Assembly: GCA_937135955.1 (NCBI GenBank)
Contig: CAKZOB010000065.1
Coordinates: 73,818-121,686 of the forward strand
Length of the DNA stretch: 47,869 nt
Reading direction: 5' to 3'
DNA from: an uncultured Anaerolineales bacterium
GTDB lineage: Bacteria > Chloroflexota > Anaerolineae > Aggregatilineales > Aggregatilineaceae
The translations under genes were made by a program, and so were the position numbers. Below, piece after piece: positions 35,410 to 45,124 of this stretch (position 1 is the stretch's first letter; each line of letters opens with the position of its first letter). The notes under the pieces were generated by a model that searched no databases, was not told where the DNA came from, and was given only the letters and a program-made list of their open reading frames with translations.

Positions 35410-35796
35410 TCAGTGCGGCAGGACGGCGATGGCTTCGATCTCCACCAGCGCGCCCAGCGGCAGATCGCGCACGGCGAAAGCGGCGCGGGCAGGCGGCTGC
35501 GCCGGGAAGAAGGCGCTGTAAACCTCGTTCATCTCCTTGAAGCTGGCGATGTCGGCCAGGTAGACGGTCACCTTGACCACGTGCGCCAGGTCGGTGCCCG
35601 CCGCCTCCAGGATGGCGGCGAGGTTTTCCAAGGCCTGCTCTGTCTGCGCGGCGACGGTCTCTCCGGCGAATTGCTTGGTTTCTGGCACCAGGCCTAGCTG
35701 GCCGGAGACGAAGACGAAGCCGTTAGCTGCGATGGCCTGCGAATACGGCCCGACCGCTGCTGGTGCATGAGGGGTGGCGATCACTTCACGAGACAT
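35410..35796 (-). CDS. RidA-family reactive enamine/imine deaminase, copy 2
   Basis: A 128-residue paralogue of the next gene downstream, with the same catalytic Arg (PPAR) and Glu (VEIEAIA). Differences cluster around residues 22-31 (AANGFVFVSG) and 99-110, near the substrate pocket edge, which suggests changed substrate preference rather than simple redundancy; this is inference. A strong AAGGAGGAG lies before the ATG at 35796. Confidence 0.9.
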   Translation of the reverse strand: MSREVIATPHAPAAVGPYSQAIAANGFVFVSGQLGLVPETKQFAGETVAAQTEQALENLAAILEAAGTDLAHVVKVTVYLADIASFKEMNEVYSAFFPAQPPARAAFAVRDLPLGALVEIEAIAVLPH

Positions 35797-35810
35797 AGCA
35801 CAACTCCTCC

Positions 35811-36110
35811 TTATGATGACTCATCGGCGAACAGGCGGGCCAGCCCTGGGTAAGGCCGCAGGGGGATGATCTCGAAGGCGATCAGCCCGGCCTGCACCAG
35901 CGCCAGCGTGGCCAGGACTTCGCGCGCTTCGTCGGCGTCCGCACATTCGAGGATCAGCACCGCGCCGGCCCAAGCCTGGCGGAAGTAGATTTCGCGCAGC
36001 GTGCCCGCCTGCGTCAGTTCCCAGACGCGCCGCGCCTCTGCCTTCAGGTGCGGCCCGAACTGCTCTGCCGTGCTGCCCGGCGTCTCGACTTCCAGGGCCA
36101 GAATTTTCAA
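35811..36110 (-). CDS. YciI-like small protein
   Basis: A 99-residue protein resembling the YciI / muconolactone-isomerase-like alpha-beta barrel group: MKILALEVE at the start, a QAWAGAVLILECADADEAREVL segment in the middle, described here by position (about residues 44-65), and FEIIPLRPYPGL near the end. Biochemical function is unknown. The start is TTG at 36110. Its codon overlaps the stop (TGA, 36107-36109) of the remnant upstream coding sequence, suggesting ancestral translational coupling. It precedes ridA by 14 bp. Confidence 0.7.
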   Translation of the reverse strand: MKILALEVETPGSTAEQFGPHLKAEARRVWELTQAGTLREIYFRQAWAGAVLILECADADEAREVLATLALVQAGLIAFEIIPLRPYPGLARLFADESS

Positions 36111-36522
36111 CGTTTTCTGCGATTCTTCTTACGGCTGGCTTTGGCCATCTCGCGCCTGCGCCGCTCCAAACTCGCGCTTGAGAAAGCTTCAGAAAGCGCG
36201 CAAGACACGCACAACCATCTTGCCATCAAAGCCGTCTGGAGTAGAGGTGTAGGCCGGGAACAGCTCGTAGAGCACTGCGCGCAGATCGGCGGCGTTCATT
36301 TCCGGCGGCGAGACGCCGATATAGTTCAGGGCGTAATCGAGCATGACTTTGGCCCACCACAGATACAGTTCAGCATCTTCGTCCTCTTGCAGTAATGCCT
36401 GGGCTTCAGGCGATTGCTCGAAAAGTGCTGAACTGATCGATGCAGCGAGATACCTTGTCGCTTTGGGGTTCTAACTCCTCGTCTGACATAAACTGATTGA
36501 TGTCGAAGTCATTTCCGGCCAT
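36107..36522 (-). pseudogene. broken small gene with frameshift, in-frame stop and internal loss
   Basis: The ATG at 36522 has GGAG upstream and reads MAGNDFDINQFMSDEELEPQ. One extra base near 36440-36470 moves the sensible frame, which continues SALFEQSPEAQALL, ELYLWWAKVMLDYALNYIGV and LYELFPAY to VVRVLRAF, then meets TGA at 36189. In the same frame after this stop the text SFLKREFGAAQAR carries on, so the stop probably replaces a Trp codon. A third frame then gives the basic tail SLERRRREMAKASRKKNR ending at 36107. It looks like the wreck of a longer uncharacterised protein whose middle has been deleted. Confidence 0.6.
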
Positions 36523-36545
36523 GGTCAGCGCTCCTGATGATATCC

Positions 36546-38459
<1,914 letters not shown>

Positions 38460-38492
38460 ACCGATCTGTTCTCTCTGTGGTGTGAATGCCTT

Positions 38493-39482
38493 TTAGCGCA
38501 ACACAGGCCAGGTCTCGCGGTGCAGGTAATCGCGCAGCAGTTGCGGCGTGTCGGTGTAGGGATGGAACGGCTGCGCCAGCAACTCTTCGACCGGCTTGAA
38601 GGCAACCGCGCTGGCTTCGTCCCCGTCGGCGTGCAGCGTCCCGCCGGTGATGCGGCATTCGAAGGCGATGCCCACGTTGTGAGTCACGTCGCCATTGGGG
38701 TAGTGACCGATCATCAGCGGCACTTCGCTGTACACGCCGATCACGCGCACTGGCTCGATTTCCAGCCCTGTCTCTTCGCGCACTTCCCGCACCACAGTGT
38801 GCGTGGTTGTCTCGCCTAGGTCGGCGTACCCGCCCGGCGGATGCCACAAACCGTCGTCGGTGCGCCGCGTCACCAGCAATTCGCCGCGTTCGTTGGGCAC
38901 CAGCGCCATGGCTCCCGGCAGGATCACCGGCGCATGGCCAACCCCCGCCCGCAAAATGGGATAATAAGGGGTGAGCTGCGGCTCGGCGTAGATCGGCTCC
39001 AGCACGGCGTCGCGGGGCGACTCCAGCGCAGCGCGTACCATCGCCTGATAGGCGGGCGGGAACTGCGGCAGCGCCTCATCCCCAGGCAGCCAGGTTACGG
39101 CCAGCGATTCGCTCCCGTCGGCGTGCAGTTCGCCGCTCACCGGACGCGAGACCACGCACACCGTCCACTGCTGCACCCGATCGCCGTTGGGGTAGAGCAG
39201 GTTGTAGGCGGGGTGACTGAAGACGCCCACCAGCCGCTCGACCTGCACGCGCAGACCGGTTTCTTCCAGCGCTTCGCGCTCGGCGCAGGCGCGGATGCTC
39301 TCGTTGATTTCCAGCGCGCCGCCCGGCACGCTCAACCAGTCGAAATCGTAGCGGCGCTGTACCAGGATACGCCCCGCTTCGTCGAAGACCAGATTGGTGG
39401 TGTAGACCAGGTAGATCAGTTGGGAGCCGACGCGCTCGCGTAACCACCGTACGTAGCCATCGGCCTGGCTGGTGAAGGACAT
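38493..39482 (-). CDS. protein with two tandem Nudix hydrolase domains
   Basis: 329 residues containing two complete Nudix boxes of the form GX5EX7REUXEEXGU: GALEINE...REALEETGL (about residues 52-75) and GYADLGE...REVREETGL (about 215-238). Nudix enzymes hydrolyse nucleoside diphosphates linked to another group, including nucleotide sugars. Both domains keep all catalytic Glu residues. It lies 33 bp upstream of amylosucrase in the same orientation, suggesting use in sugar-nucleotide housekeeping, which is inference. The ATG at 39482 is chosen over an in-frame extension to 39524. Confidence 0.88.
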   Translation of the reverse strand: MSFTSQADGYVRWLRERVGSQLIYLVYTTNLVFDEAGRILVQRRYDFDWLSVPGGALEINESIRACAEREALEETGLRVQVERLVGVFSHPAYNLLYPNGDRVQQWTVCVVSRPVSGELHADGSESLAVTWLPGDEALPQFPPAYQAMVRAALESPRDAVLEPIYAEPQLTPYYPILRAGVGHAPVILPGAMALVPNERGELLVTRRTDDGLWHPPGGYADLGETTTHTVVREVREETGLEIEPVRVIGVYSEVPLMIGHYPNGDVTHNVGIAFECRITGGTLHADGDEASAVAFKPVEELLAQPFHPYTDTPQLLRDYLHRETWPVLR

Positions 39483-39575
39483 GATGCAGAAACCTGCCCG
39501 AATTGAGCTGCGCGGACGATGCAACGCGGATTTTAGCCCAAGGCAGGCGTTCTGTCACGGGCGCGGAGAAACGTA

Positions 39576-39775
39576 GTGCGTGCAAACTGTGACGGGCAAT
39601 TTGCAACAGGCCGCCGCCCCTCACCCCTGCCTCCCCTCTCCCTCGCGACTGCGTCGCGGGGCAAGGGGACTATTGTCGCGCGGGCGAGTGCTCCCCTTCG
39701 TCCGCGCTGCGGGAGAAGGGGCCGGGGGATGAGGGTCATCGGGCGGGCAAGATCGCTGACAACCTTCCCATGCAC
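39576..39775. repeat. dispersed palindromic element, copy 5 (second core type, inverted)
   Basis: The unit is inverted relative to copy 3. It opens GTGCGTGCAAACTGTGACGG, carries a core (39613-39735) that mirrors 19567-19682, and closes with GCAAGATCGCTGACAACC. With copy 6 directly beside it, it fills the gap between the Nudix and dppB genes. Confidence 0.75.
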
Positions 39776-39784
39776 CTGTCCAGC

Positions 39785-39903
39785 CAGGGTAATCGCATCA
39801 AAACCAGCCAGCAGAACCATGGACAGAGGTAAGCTCAGGTGTGATCTTCTGGTTGACCTCACCCCCGCTCGGCGCTGGCGCGCCTCGCCGAGCGGGGGTG
39901 AGG
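39785..39903. repeat. dispersed palindromic element, copy 6 (inverted mate of copy 1)
   Basis: The 79-bp arm 39785-39863 is the inverse of 6659-6737 with two mismatches by eye. It runs into a perfect 17-bp stem, CCTCACCCCCGCTCGGC (39857-39873) pairing with 39887-39903, around a 13-nt loop. Confidence 0.85.
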
Positions 39904-39954
39904 TAAAGCGGCAAGCGGTTCGAGGCAATCCCCCTGACCCGCGGCAAAAACCTC

Positions 39955-39983
39955 TTGACCCCAGCCGTGATTGTGGATACCCT
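39955..39983 (+). promoter_or_regulatory. candidate promoter of dppBCDF
   Basis: TTGACC (39955-39960), a 17-bp spacer and TACCCT (39978-39983) lie about 54 bp before dppB. The -35 box is good and the -10 box is poor. Confidence 0.35.
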
Positions 39984-40036
39984 CTACCAAATCTCTGTGG
40001 CAGGCCAGTTTCCGCATTCCGTGTACGAGGCGACCT

Positions 40037-41110
40037 ATGGCAGGATACCTATTACGACGCCTGACCCTGGCCATTCCGGTGCTGTTGGGCATCCTGTTCG
40101 TCACCTTTTCGCTGGCGCGCCTGCTCCCCGGCGACCCCTGCCATTCAGCGCTAGGAGAGAAAGCGACGCCGGAGATTTGCGCGGCCTTCAACGAGCGCTA
40201 CGGCCTCAACGACCCCATTCCGGAGCAATTTCGCATCTATCTGCGCGATGTGCTGCGCGGCGACCTGGGCAACTCGATCAAATTCGGTCGCCCGGTCACC
40301 GAGTTGATGGTCGAGCGCCTGCCGGTGACGCTCGAACTGAGTTTCTTCGCCATGACCTTCGCCGTGCTGATCGGTATCCCGTTGGGCATCGTCTCGGCCT
40401 ACTATCACAATTCCGCCATAGATGTGGGGACGATGATCTGGGCCAACATCGGCGTTTCGATGCCGGTGTTCTGGCTGGGCCTGATGCTGTCGTATCTCTT
40501 TGGCGTGGCGCTCAAGGACACCCCCTTTTGGTTGCCGCCCACCGGTCGCCTGACAGCGGGGCGCATCATCGAGCCGTTCTATCAGGCATGGGGGTTGGAT
40601 GTAGACGGCAGCGCGCTGACCCTGCCCGGCTTCATCGCCAACATCAACACGCTCAACGCCTTGCTGGTGCGCGACTGGGCCGGTTTCTGGGATGCGCTCA
40701 AGCATATGATCCTGCCAGCGATGGCCCTGGGCACTATTCCGCTCTCGATCATCGCCCGCATGACACGCTCAAGCTTGCTGGAAGTGCTGGGGCTGAACTA
40801 TGTGCGCACGGCGCGGGCCAAAGGCGTGCACGAACTCAGCGTAGTGGTGCGGCATGGCCTGCGCAACGCCCTGCTGCCCGTGGTGACGATCATCGGGCTG
40901 TCGCTGGGATCGTTGATGAGTGGGGCGGTGCTCACCGAGACGGTCTTTGGCCTGTCGGGAGTGGGCCGCATCCTCTACGACTCGATCACGGGCCGCGATT
41001 ACACGGTCGTACAGGGCTTCACCCTGGTCATCGCGGTGATGTTCGTCTTCATCAACCTGATCGTGGACACGCTCTATGCCTACCTCGACCCGCGTATCCG
41101 CCTTGAGTAG
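40037..41110 (+). CDS. dppB: peptide/nickel-type ABC transporter permease DppB
   Basis: A 357-residue inner membrane permease with six helices, starting MAGYLLRRLTLAIPVLLGIL. Typical motifs are ARLLPGDP in the first external loop, RYGLNDPIPEQF, GDLGNSI, and the EAA loop LGLNYVRTARAKGVHELSVV. It pairs with the DppC-type permease next to it. The external loop between helices 4 and 5 is longer than usual (about residues 175-225). The ATG at 40037 follows GAGG. It begins the operon dppB-dppC-dppD-dppF. No binding-protein gene lies upstream. Confidence 0.88.
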   Translation: MAGYLLRRLTLAIPVLLGILFVTFSLARLLPGDPCHSALGEKATPEICAAFNERYGLNDPIPEQFRIYLRDVLRGDLGNSIKFGRPVTELMVERLPVTLELSFFAMTFAVLIGIPLGIVSAYYHNSAIDVGTMIWANIGVSMPVFWLGLMLSYLFGVALKDTPFWLPPTGRLTAGRIIEPFYQAWGLDVDGSALTLPGFIANINTLNALLVRDWAGFWDALKHMILPAMALGTIPLSIIARMTRSSLLEVLGLNYVRTARAKGVHELSVVVRHGLRNALLPVVTIIGLSLGSLMSGAVLTETVFGLSGVGRILYDSITGRDYTVVQGFTLVIAVMFVFINLIVDTLYAYLDPRIRLE

Positions 41111-41115
41111 AGACC

Positions 41116-43047
41116 ATGCACAGCACAGAACCTGCCCCATCTGATCTTGATCTCAGAGCAGCGGATGTCGTTGCCATCACCAAGCCGCCCAAAAGCCTGT
41201 GGCGTGAGACGATCGAACGGCTGCTGCGCAAGCCGTCCGCCCTGGTCGGGCTGACCATCCTCAGCATTCTGGTCTTCATTGCTATCTTCGCGCCTTTGAT
41301 CGCCACGCACGACCCGCTGGCCGTCTTGCTCGATGTGCCGGAAGAGGGCGTCGCCAAGCGCGATGCGCCGTGCATTCATCTCTTCGGCTGCCCCGGCGCG
41401 GGCGACGTGTTGGTGAAGGCTGCGCCCGCCGAGCCTATTGCTGTGGCTGCGCTCAGCTCCACCAATTCGTTGATGGCAGCAGCGCACGGCAAGACGATTA
41501 GCATCTGGAATGCCAGCAACGGCAAGCTGATGATGACCCTGGAGCATGACAGGCCGGTGACCGCCCTGGACTGGAGTCCCAACGACCAGAAAATTCTGGC
41601 GGCGAGCGGCGAAGAACTCTACGTGTGGGATGTCAACCGGCGGGCGCTCAGCCGCACCCTGGAACACGAGGGTGGGGCTACCCTGGTGCGCTGGAATGCC
41701 GACGGCACCCGCTTCCTGAGCGCTGATGCGCACGTTGTCCGCCTGTGGGATACGCTGTCGTGGACGCTGGTTGCCGCTATCGAGTCGCCGGAGCCGCTGC
41801 TGGCCGTGCAGTGGAATTCCAACGGCACCCTGGTGCTGACCGCCAGCGGCAACGAGGCCAAATTGTGGAACGCTTTCGTTGGCACAGAAGTCACCACGCT
41901 CGCTCACGACGTGCCCTTGACCAGTGCCAGCTTCAACAAGGCCACCAACCGCATCCTGACCACCAGCGGCGACAAGCTGTACATCTGGAACGCTTCTACC
42001 TTTCAGCGCGAGCTGACCATTGATCATGTGGGAACCCTGGCCAATGGCACCTGGAGCGAGGCCATCTCGCGCGGCATTCAGAACGTCATGGCCAGCGACG
42101 GCGACACAGCCTACGTGTGGCGCGTGGCCACGGGCGAGCGGGTGCTGTCCCTGGAGCACGGCGAACCGATCGTACAGATGGGCGGCAGCCCCCTGGCGAC
42201 GCGTATCTTCACGCGGGGGCAGCACACTGTCAAGGTGTGGGATGCCAAAAGCGGCGACCGCGTGTTGACCATCGAACGCGACGCGCCCATCCTACAGGTA
42301 GCCTGGCAGAACAGCGGCGGCGGGGTGTTGGTGGCCACTACTGAAGAGATCAGTGTGGTCAAAACGTCTGACTATCAGTACCTGATGGGCATAGACGGCA
42401 ACCTGCGCGATCAGTTCAGCCGTGTGATCTACGGGACGCGGCTCTCGCTGATAGTGGGCCTGACGACCGTCACCCTGGCGGTGATCATCGGCACCATCAG
42501 CGGGGCAGTGGCCGGCTATGTGGGGGGCTGGGTGGACAACGTGATCATGCGCATCATGGACGTGCTGCTGGCCTTCCCCCCGCTGATCCTGGCCATTGCG
42601 GTGGTGACGGTGCTGGGGCCGGGGCTGATCAACGCCCTGCTCGCCATCTCAATTGTCTTCATTCCGGCCTATGCCCGTGTGGCGCGGTCGGGGGTGCTGG
42701 CGGTCAAGGAAGAAGACTTCGTCACGGCGGATCGGGTGTTGGGGGTGAGCCATGCGCGCATCCTGTTCCGGCGCATCATGCCCAATGCGCTGGCCCCGCT
42801 GATCGTCCAGGCGACGCTGGGCATTGGCACGGCCATCCTGGATGCGGCGGCGCTATCGTTTCTGGGGCTGGGGGCGCAACCGCCCACGCCTGAATGGGGC
42901 GCGATGCTCGGCGCGGAGCGCAATCAGGTTTTCACCGCGCCGCATCTGGTTTTCTACCCCGGCATTGCCATTATGATCACGGTGCTGGCGTTCAATCTGC
43001 TTGGCGACGGGCTGCGCGACGCGCTCGACCCGCGCCTGGATCGTTGA
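41116..43047 (+). CDS. dppC: DppC-type ABC permease with an inserted WD40-like beta-propeller
   Basis: A 643-residue fusion; an ordinary DppC has about 300. Residues 1-39 and helix 1 (42-62) are a normal DppC N-terminus. Residues 98-413 then form eight units of about 40 residues with the strand motif ending in W: Trp131, 171, 211, 251, 291, 335 and 375, while the eighth ends SVVKTS. Phrases such as SIWNASNGKLMMTLEHD recur. The permease resumes at 424 with GIDGNLRDQFSRVIYG, corresponding to the usual GTDxxGRDxxSRxIYG, then five helices and the EAA loop TADRVLGVSHARILF. By the positive-inside rule the propeller lies outside the cytoplasm. It starts 5 bp after dppB and is in frame throughout. 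Confidence 0.9.
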   Translation: MHSTEPAPSDLDLRAADVVAITKPPKSLWRETIERLLRKPSALVGLTILSILVFIAIFAPLIATHDPLAVLLDVPEEGVAKRDAPCIHLFGCPGAGDVLVKAAPAEPIAVAALSSTNSLMAAAHGKTISIWNASNGKLMMTLEHDRPVTALDWSPNDQKILAASGEELYVWDVNRRALSRTLEHEGGATLVRWNADGTRFLSADAHVVRLWDTLSWTLVAAIESPEPLLAVQWNSNGTLVLTASGNEAKLWNAFVGTEVTTLAHDVPLTSASFNKATNRILTTSGDKLYIWNASTFQRELTIDHVGTLANGTWSEAISRGIQNVMASDGDTAYVWRVATGERVLSLEHGEPIVQMGGSPLATRIFTRGQHTVKVWDAKSGDRVLTIERDAPILQVAWQNSGGGVLVATTEEISVVKTSDYQYLMGIDGNLRDQFSRVIYGTRLSLIVGLTTVTLAVIIGTISGAVAGYVGGWVDNVIMRIMDVLLAFPPLILAIAVVTVLGPGLINALLAISIVFIPAYARVARSGVLAVKEEDFVTADRVLGVSHARILFRRIMPNALAPLIVQATLGIGTAILDAAALSFLGLGAQPPTPEWGAMLGAERNQVFTAPHLVFYPGIAIMITVLAFNLLGDGLRDALDPRLDR

Positions 43048-43069
43048 CGGGGGAGGGGCTGCGCTGGCT

Positions 43070-44098
43070 ATGGCAGACAGGACTGGTGATAACGGCAAAC
43101 CTCCGGCAGAGGAGCTGCCTCTTCTGCAAGTTAAAGACCTCAAGACCTATTTCTTCACGCGCCGGGGCATCGTCAAGGCGGTGGATGGCGTCAGCCTGAC
43201 CGTCCGGCGCGGCGAAATTCGCGGTGTGGTGGGGGAATCTGGCTGTGGCAAGAGCATGACGGCCATGTCCATCCTGCAACTGGTGGACAAGCCGGGCCGC
43301 ATCGTCTCCGGCGAGGTGTGGTTCAAGGGCGAGAACCTGCTGGCCAGGTCGCGCCGCGAGATGACCGCCATCCGCGGCAAACAGATCGCAGTGATCTTCC
43401 AGGAACCCAAGTCGTCGCTCAACCCCGTGCTGAAAGTGAGCACACAGTTGTTGGAAGTGCTCAAAGTGCACCAGGATGTCGGGCGTCTGCCGCGCACAGA
43501 AGAGGCGGTGAAGATGCTCAAAGAAGTGGGCATCCCCGACCCCGAACGGCGCATTCACAACTACCCGCACGAACTATCGGGAGGCATGGCGCAGCGCGTG
43601 ATGATCGCCATGGGTATGGCCTGTGCGCCCGACCTGCTCATCGCCGACGAGCCGACGACCGCCCTTGATGTCACCATTCAGGCGCAGGTGCTCGACCTGA
43701 TCCGCACTCTGCGCAACGAGCGTGGCATGGCGGTGATGCTGATCACGCACGCCATGGGTGTGGTGGCGGAGATGGCCGATGTGGTGACGGTGATGTACGC
43801 CGGCACCGCCGTCGAGGAAGCGCCCACCCTCAACCTGTTCGATGAGCCGTTGCACCCCTACACGCGCGGCCTGATCGCCTCCATTCCGGTGATGGGGCAG
43901 CGCAAAGAACGACTGGAGGTGATTCCGGGGCGCGTGCCCAACCTGATTGACATGCCGCCCGGCTGTCGCTTTGCCCCGCGTTGTCGGGCGCGGGTCGAAC
44001 ATGGGCTGGAGAAGTGCACCGTCGAAGAGCCGCCCATGATCGAGGCCAGACCGGGGCATCTGGTGCGCTGCTGGCTCTACGAAGGCGATCAACGATGA
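43070..44098 (+). CDS. dppD: peptide/nickel-type ABC transporter ATPase DppD
   Basis: A 342-residue ATPase: Walker A GESGCGKS, signature ELSGGMAQR, Walker [13 protein letters not shown] and switch His in ITHAMG. The C-terminal oligopeptide/HPY domain begins PLHPYTRGL and holds a cluster of four cysteines (CRFAPRC, then KC, and C before W) as in other OppD/DppD proteins. The ATG at 43070 follows GGAGGGG after 13 bp. It starts 22 bp after dppC and overlaps dppF by 4 bp. Confidence 0.9.
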   Translation: MADRTGDNGKPPAEELPLLQVKDLKTYFFTRRGIVKAVDGVSLTVRRGEIRGVVGESGCGKSMTAMSILQLVDKPGRIVSGEVWFKGENLLARSRREMTAIRGKQIAVIFQEPKSSLNPVLKVSTQLLEVLKVHQDVGRLPRTEEAVKMLKEVGIPDPERRIHNYPHELSGGMAQRVMIAMGMACAPDLLIADEPTTALDVTIQAQVLDLIRTLRNERGMAVMLITHAMGVVAEMADVVTVMYAGTAVEEAPTLNLFDEPLHPYTRGLIASIPVMGQRKERLEVIPGRVPNLIDMPPGCRFAPRCRARVEHGLEKCTVEEPPMIEARPGHLVRCWLYEGDQR

Positions 44099-45111
44099 GC
44101 ACGACCGACAATCTGGTAGAAATTCGCGGGCTGAAAGTCCATTTCCCCGTCCGGGCGGGCATCCTCAAGCGCACGGTCGGCGTGGTCAAAGCTGTGGATG
44201 GCGTAGACCTGGACATCCGGCGCGGCGAGATTCTGGGCCTGGTGGGCGAATCCGGCTGCGGCAAGACGACGGTGGGCCGCGCCATCCTGCGTCTGATTCC
44301 GGCGACGGCAGGCACGGTGCGCTTCGACGGCAAAGACCTGTTCTCGCTCAAGCCGTCCGAACTCAAGCCGCTGCGCCGCGAGATGCAACTGGTGTTCCAG
44401 GACCCCTATTCGTCGCTCGACCCGCGCTCCAAGGTGGGCGACATCGTGGGCGAGGGGTTACGTGTGCATGGCGTAACCGACCGCCAGGAGCGGCACGAGC
44501 GCGTGCGTAAGGCGCTGGAGATGGTCGGGCTGCAAGAAGAGCACATGCGCCGTTTCCCGCACGAATTCTCCGGCGGGCAGCGGCAACGCATCGGCATCGC
44601 GCGCGCTCTGGTGCTCAACCCCAAGTTCATCGTGTGCGACGAGCCGGTGTCGGCGCTGGATGTGTCCATTCAGTCGCAGGTGCTCAACCTGCTCAAAGAC
44701 CTGCAGCAAGAACTTGATCTGACCCTGCTGTTCATCGCGCACGACATGAGCGTGGTCGAGCACCTGTGCGACCGCGTGGCGGTGATGTACCTGGGCAAGA
44801 TTGTCGAGGTCGCCGAGCGCGACGAGCTGTTCCGCAACCCGCAGCACCCCTACACGCGAGCGCTGATGTCGGCTATCCCTGTGGCCGATCCTCGCGCCAA
44901 GCGCGAGCGCATCATCTTGCAGGGCGACCCACCCAGCCCATTGCGCCCGCCGTCGGGCTGCCGTTTTCACACGCGCTGTCCCGAAGCCACCGAGTTGTGC
45001 GCGCAGCGCGAACCAGCGCTCATTGACCTGGGGCGGGCGCACCTGTGCGCCTGCCATTTGCGGCAGCCCGAAGGGCAGGTAGCTGAGAGCGTGGCCCGCG
45101 TGGGCGGGTGA
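44095..45111 (+). CDS. dppF: peptide/nickel-type ABC transporter ATPase DppF
   Basis: A 338-residue second ATPase: Walker [10 protein letters not shown], signature EFSGGQRQR, Walker [13 protein letters not shown] and switch IAHDMS. The C-terminal domain has PQHPYTRAL and cysteines in CRFHTRC and beyond. The ATG at 44095 overlaps the dppD stop (ATGA). The signature [16 protein letters not shown] (within the ABC domain) marks it as the DppF partner. It converges with the PI-PLC-like gene, with only 13 bp between the stops and no terminator visible. Confidence 0.9.
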   Translation: MSTTDNLVEIRGLKVHFPVRAGILKRTVGVVKAVDGVDLDIRRGEILGLVGESGCGKTTVGRAILRLIPATAGTVRFDGKDLFSLKPSELKPLRREMQLVFQDPYSSLDPRSKVGDIVGEGLRVHGVTDRQERHERVRKALEMVGLQEEHMRRFPHEFSGGQRQRIGIARALVLNPKFIVCDEPVSALDVSIQSQVLNLLKDLQQELDLTLLFIAHDMSVVEHLCDRVAVMYLGKIVEVAERDELFRNPQHPYTRALMSAIPVADPRAKRERIILQGDPPSPLRPPSGCRFHTRCPEATELCAQREPALIDLGRAHLCACHLRQPEGQVAESVARVGG

Positions 45112-45124
45112 GCGGGGCACGCTT

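Noticed and set aside
41340-42380. Possibility that the propeller is a separate gene inserted between dppB and dppC
   Set aside because: No stop, start or ribosome site separates it; helix 1 of DppC lies before it and the core after it in one frame.
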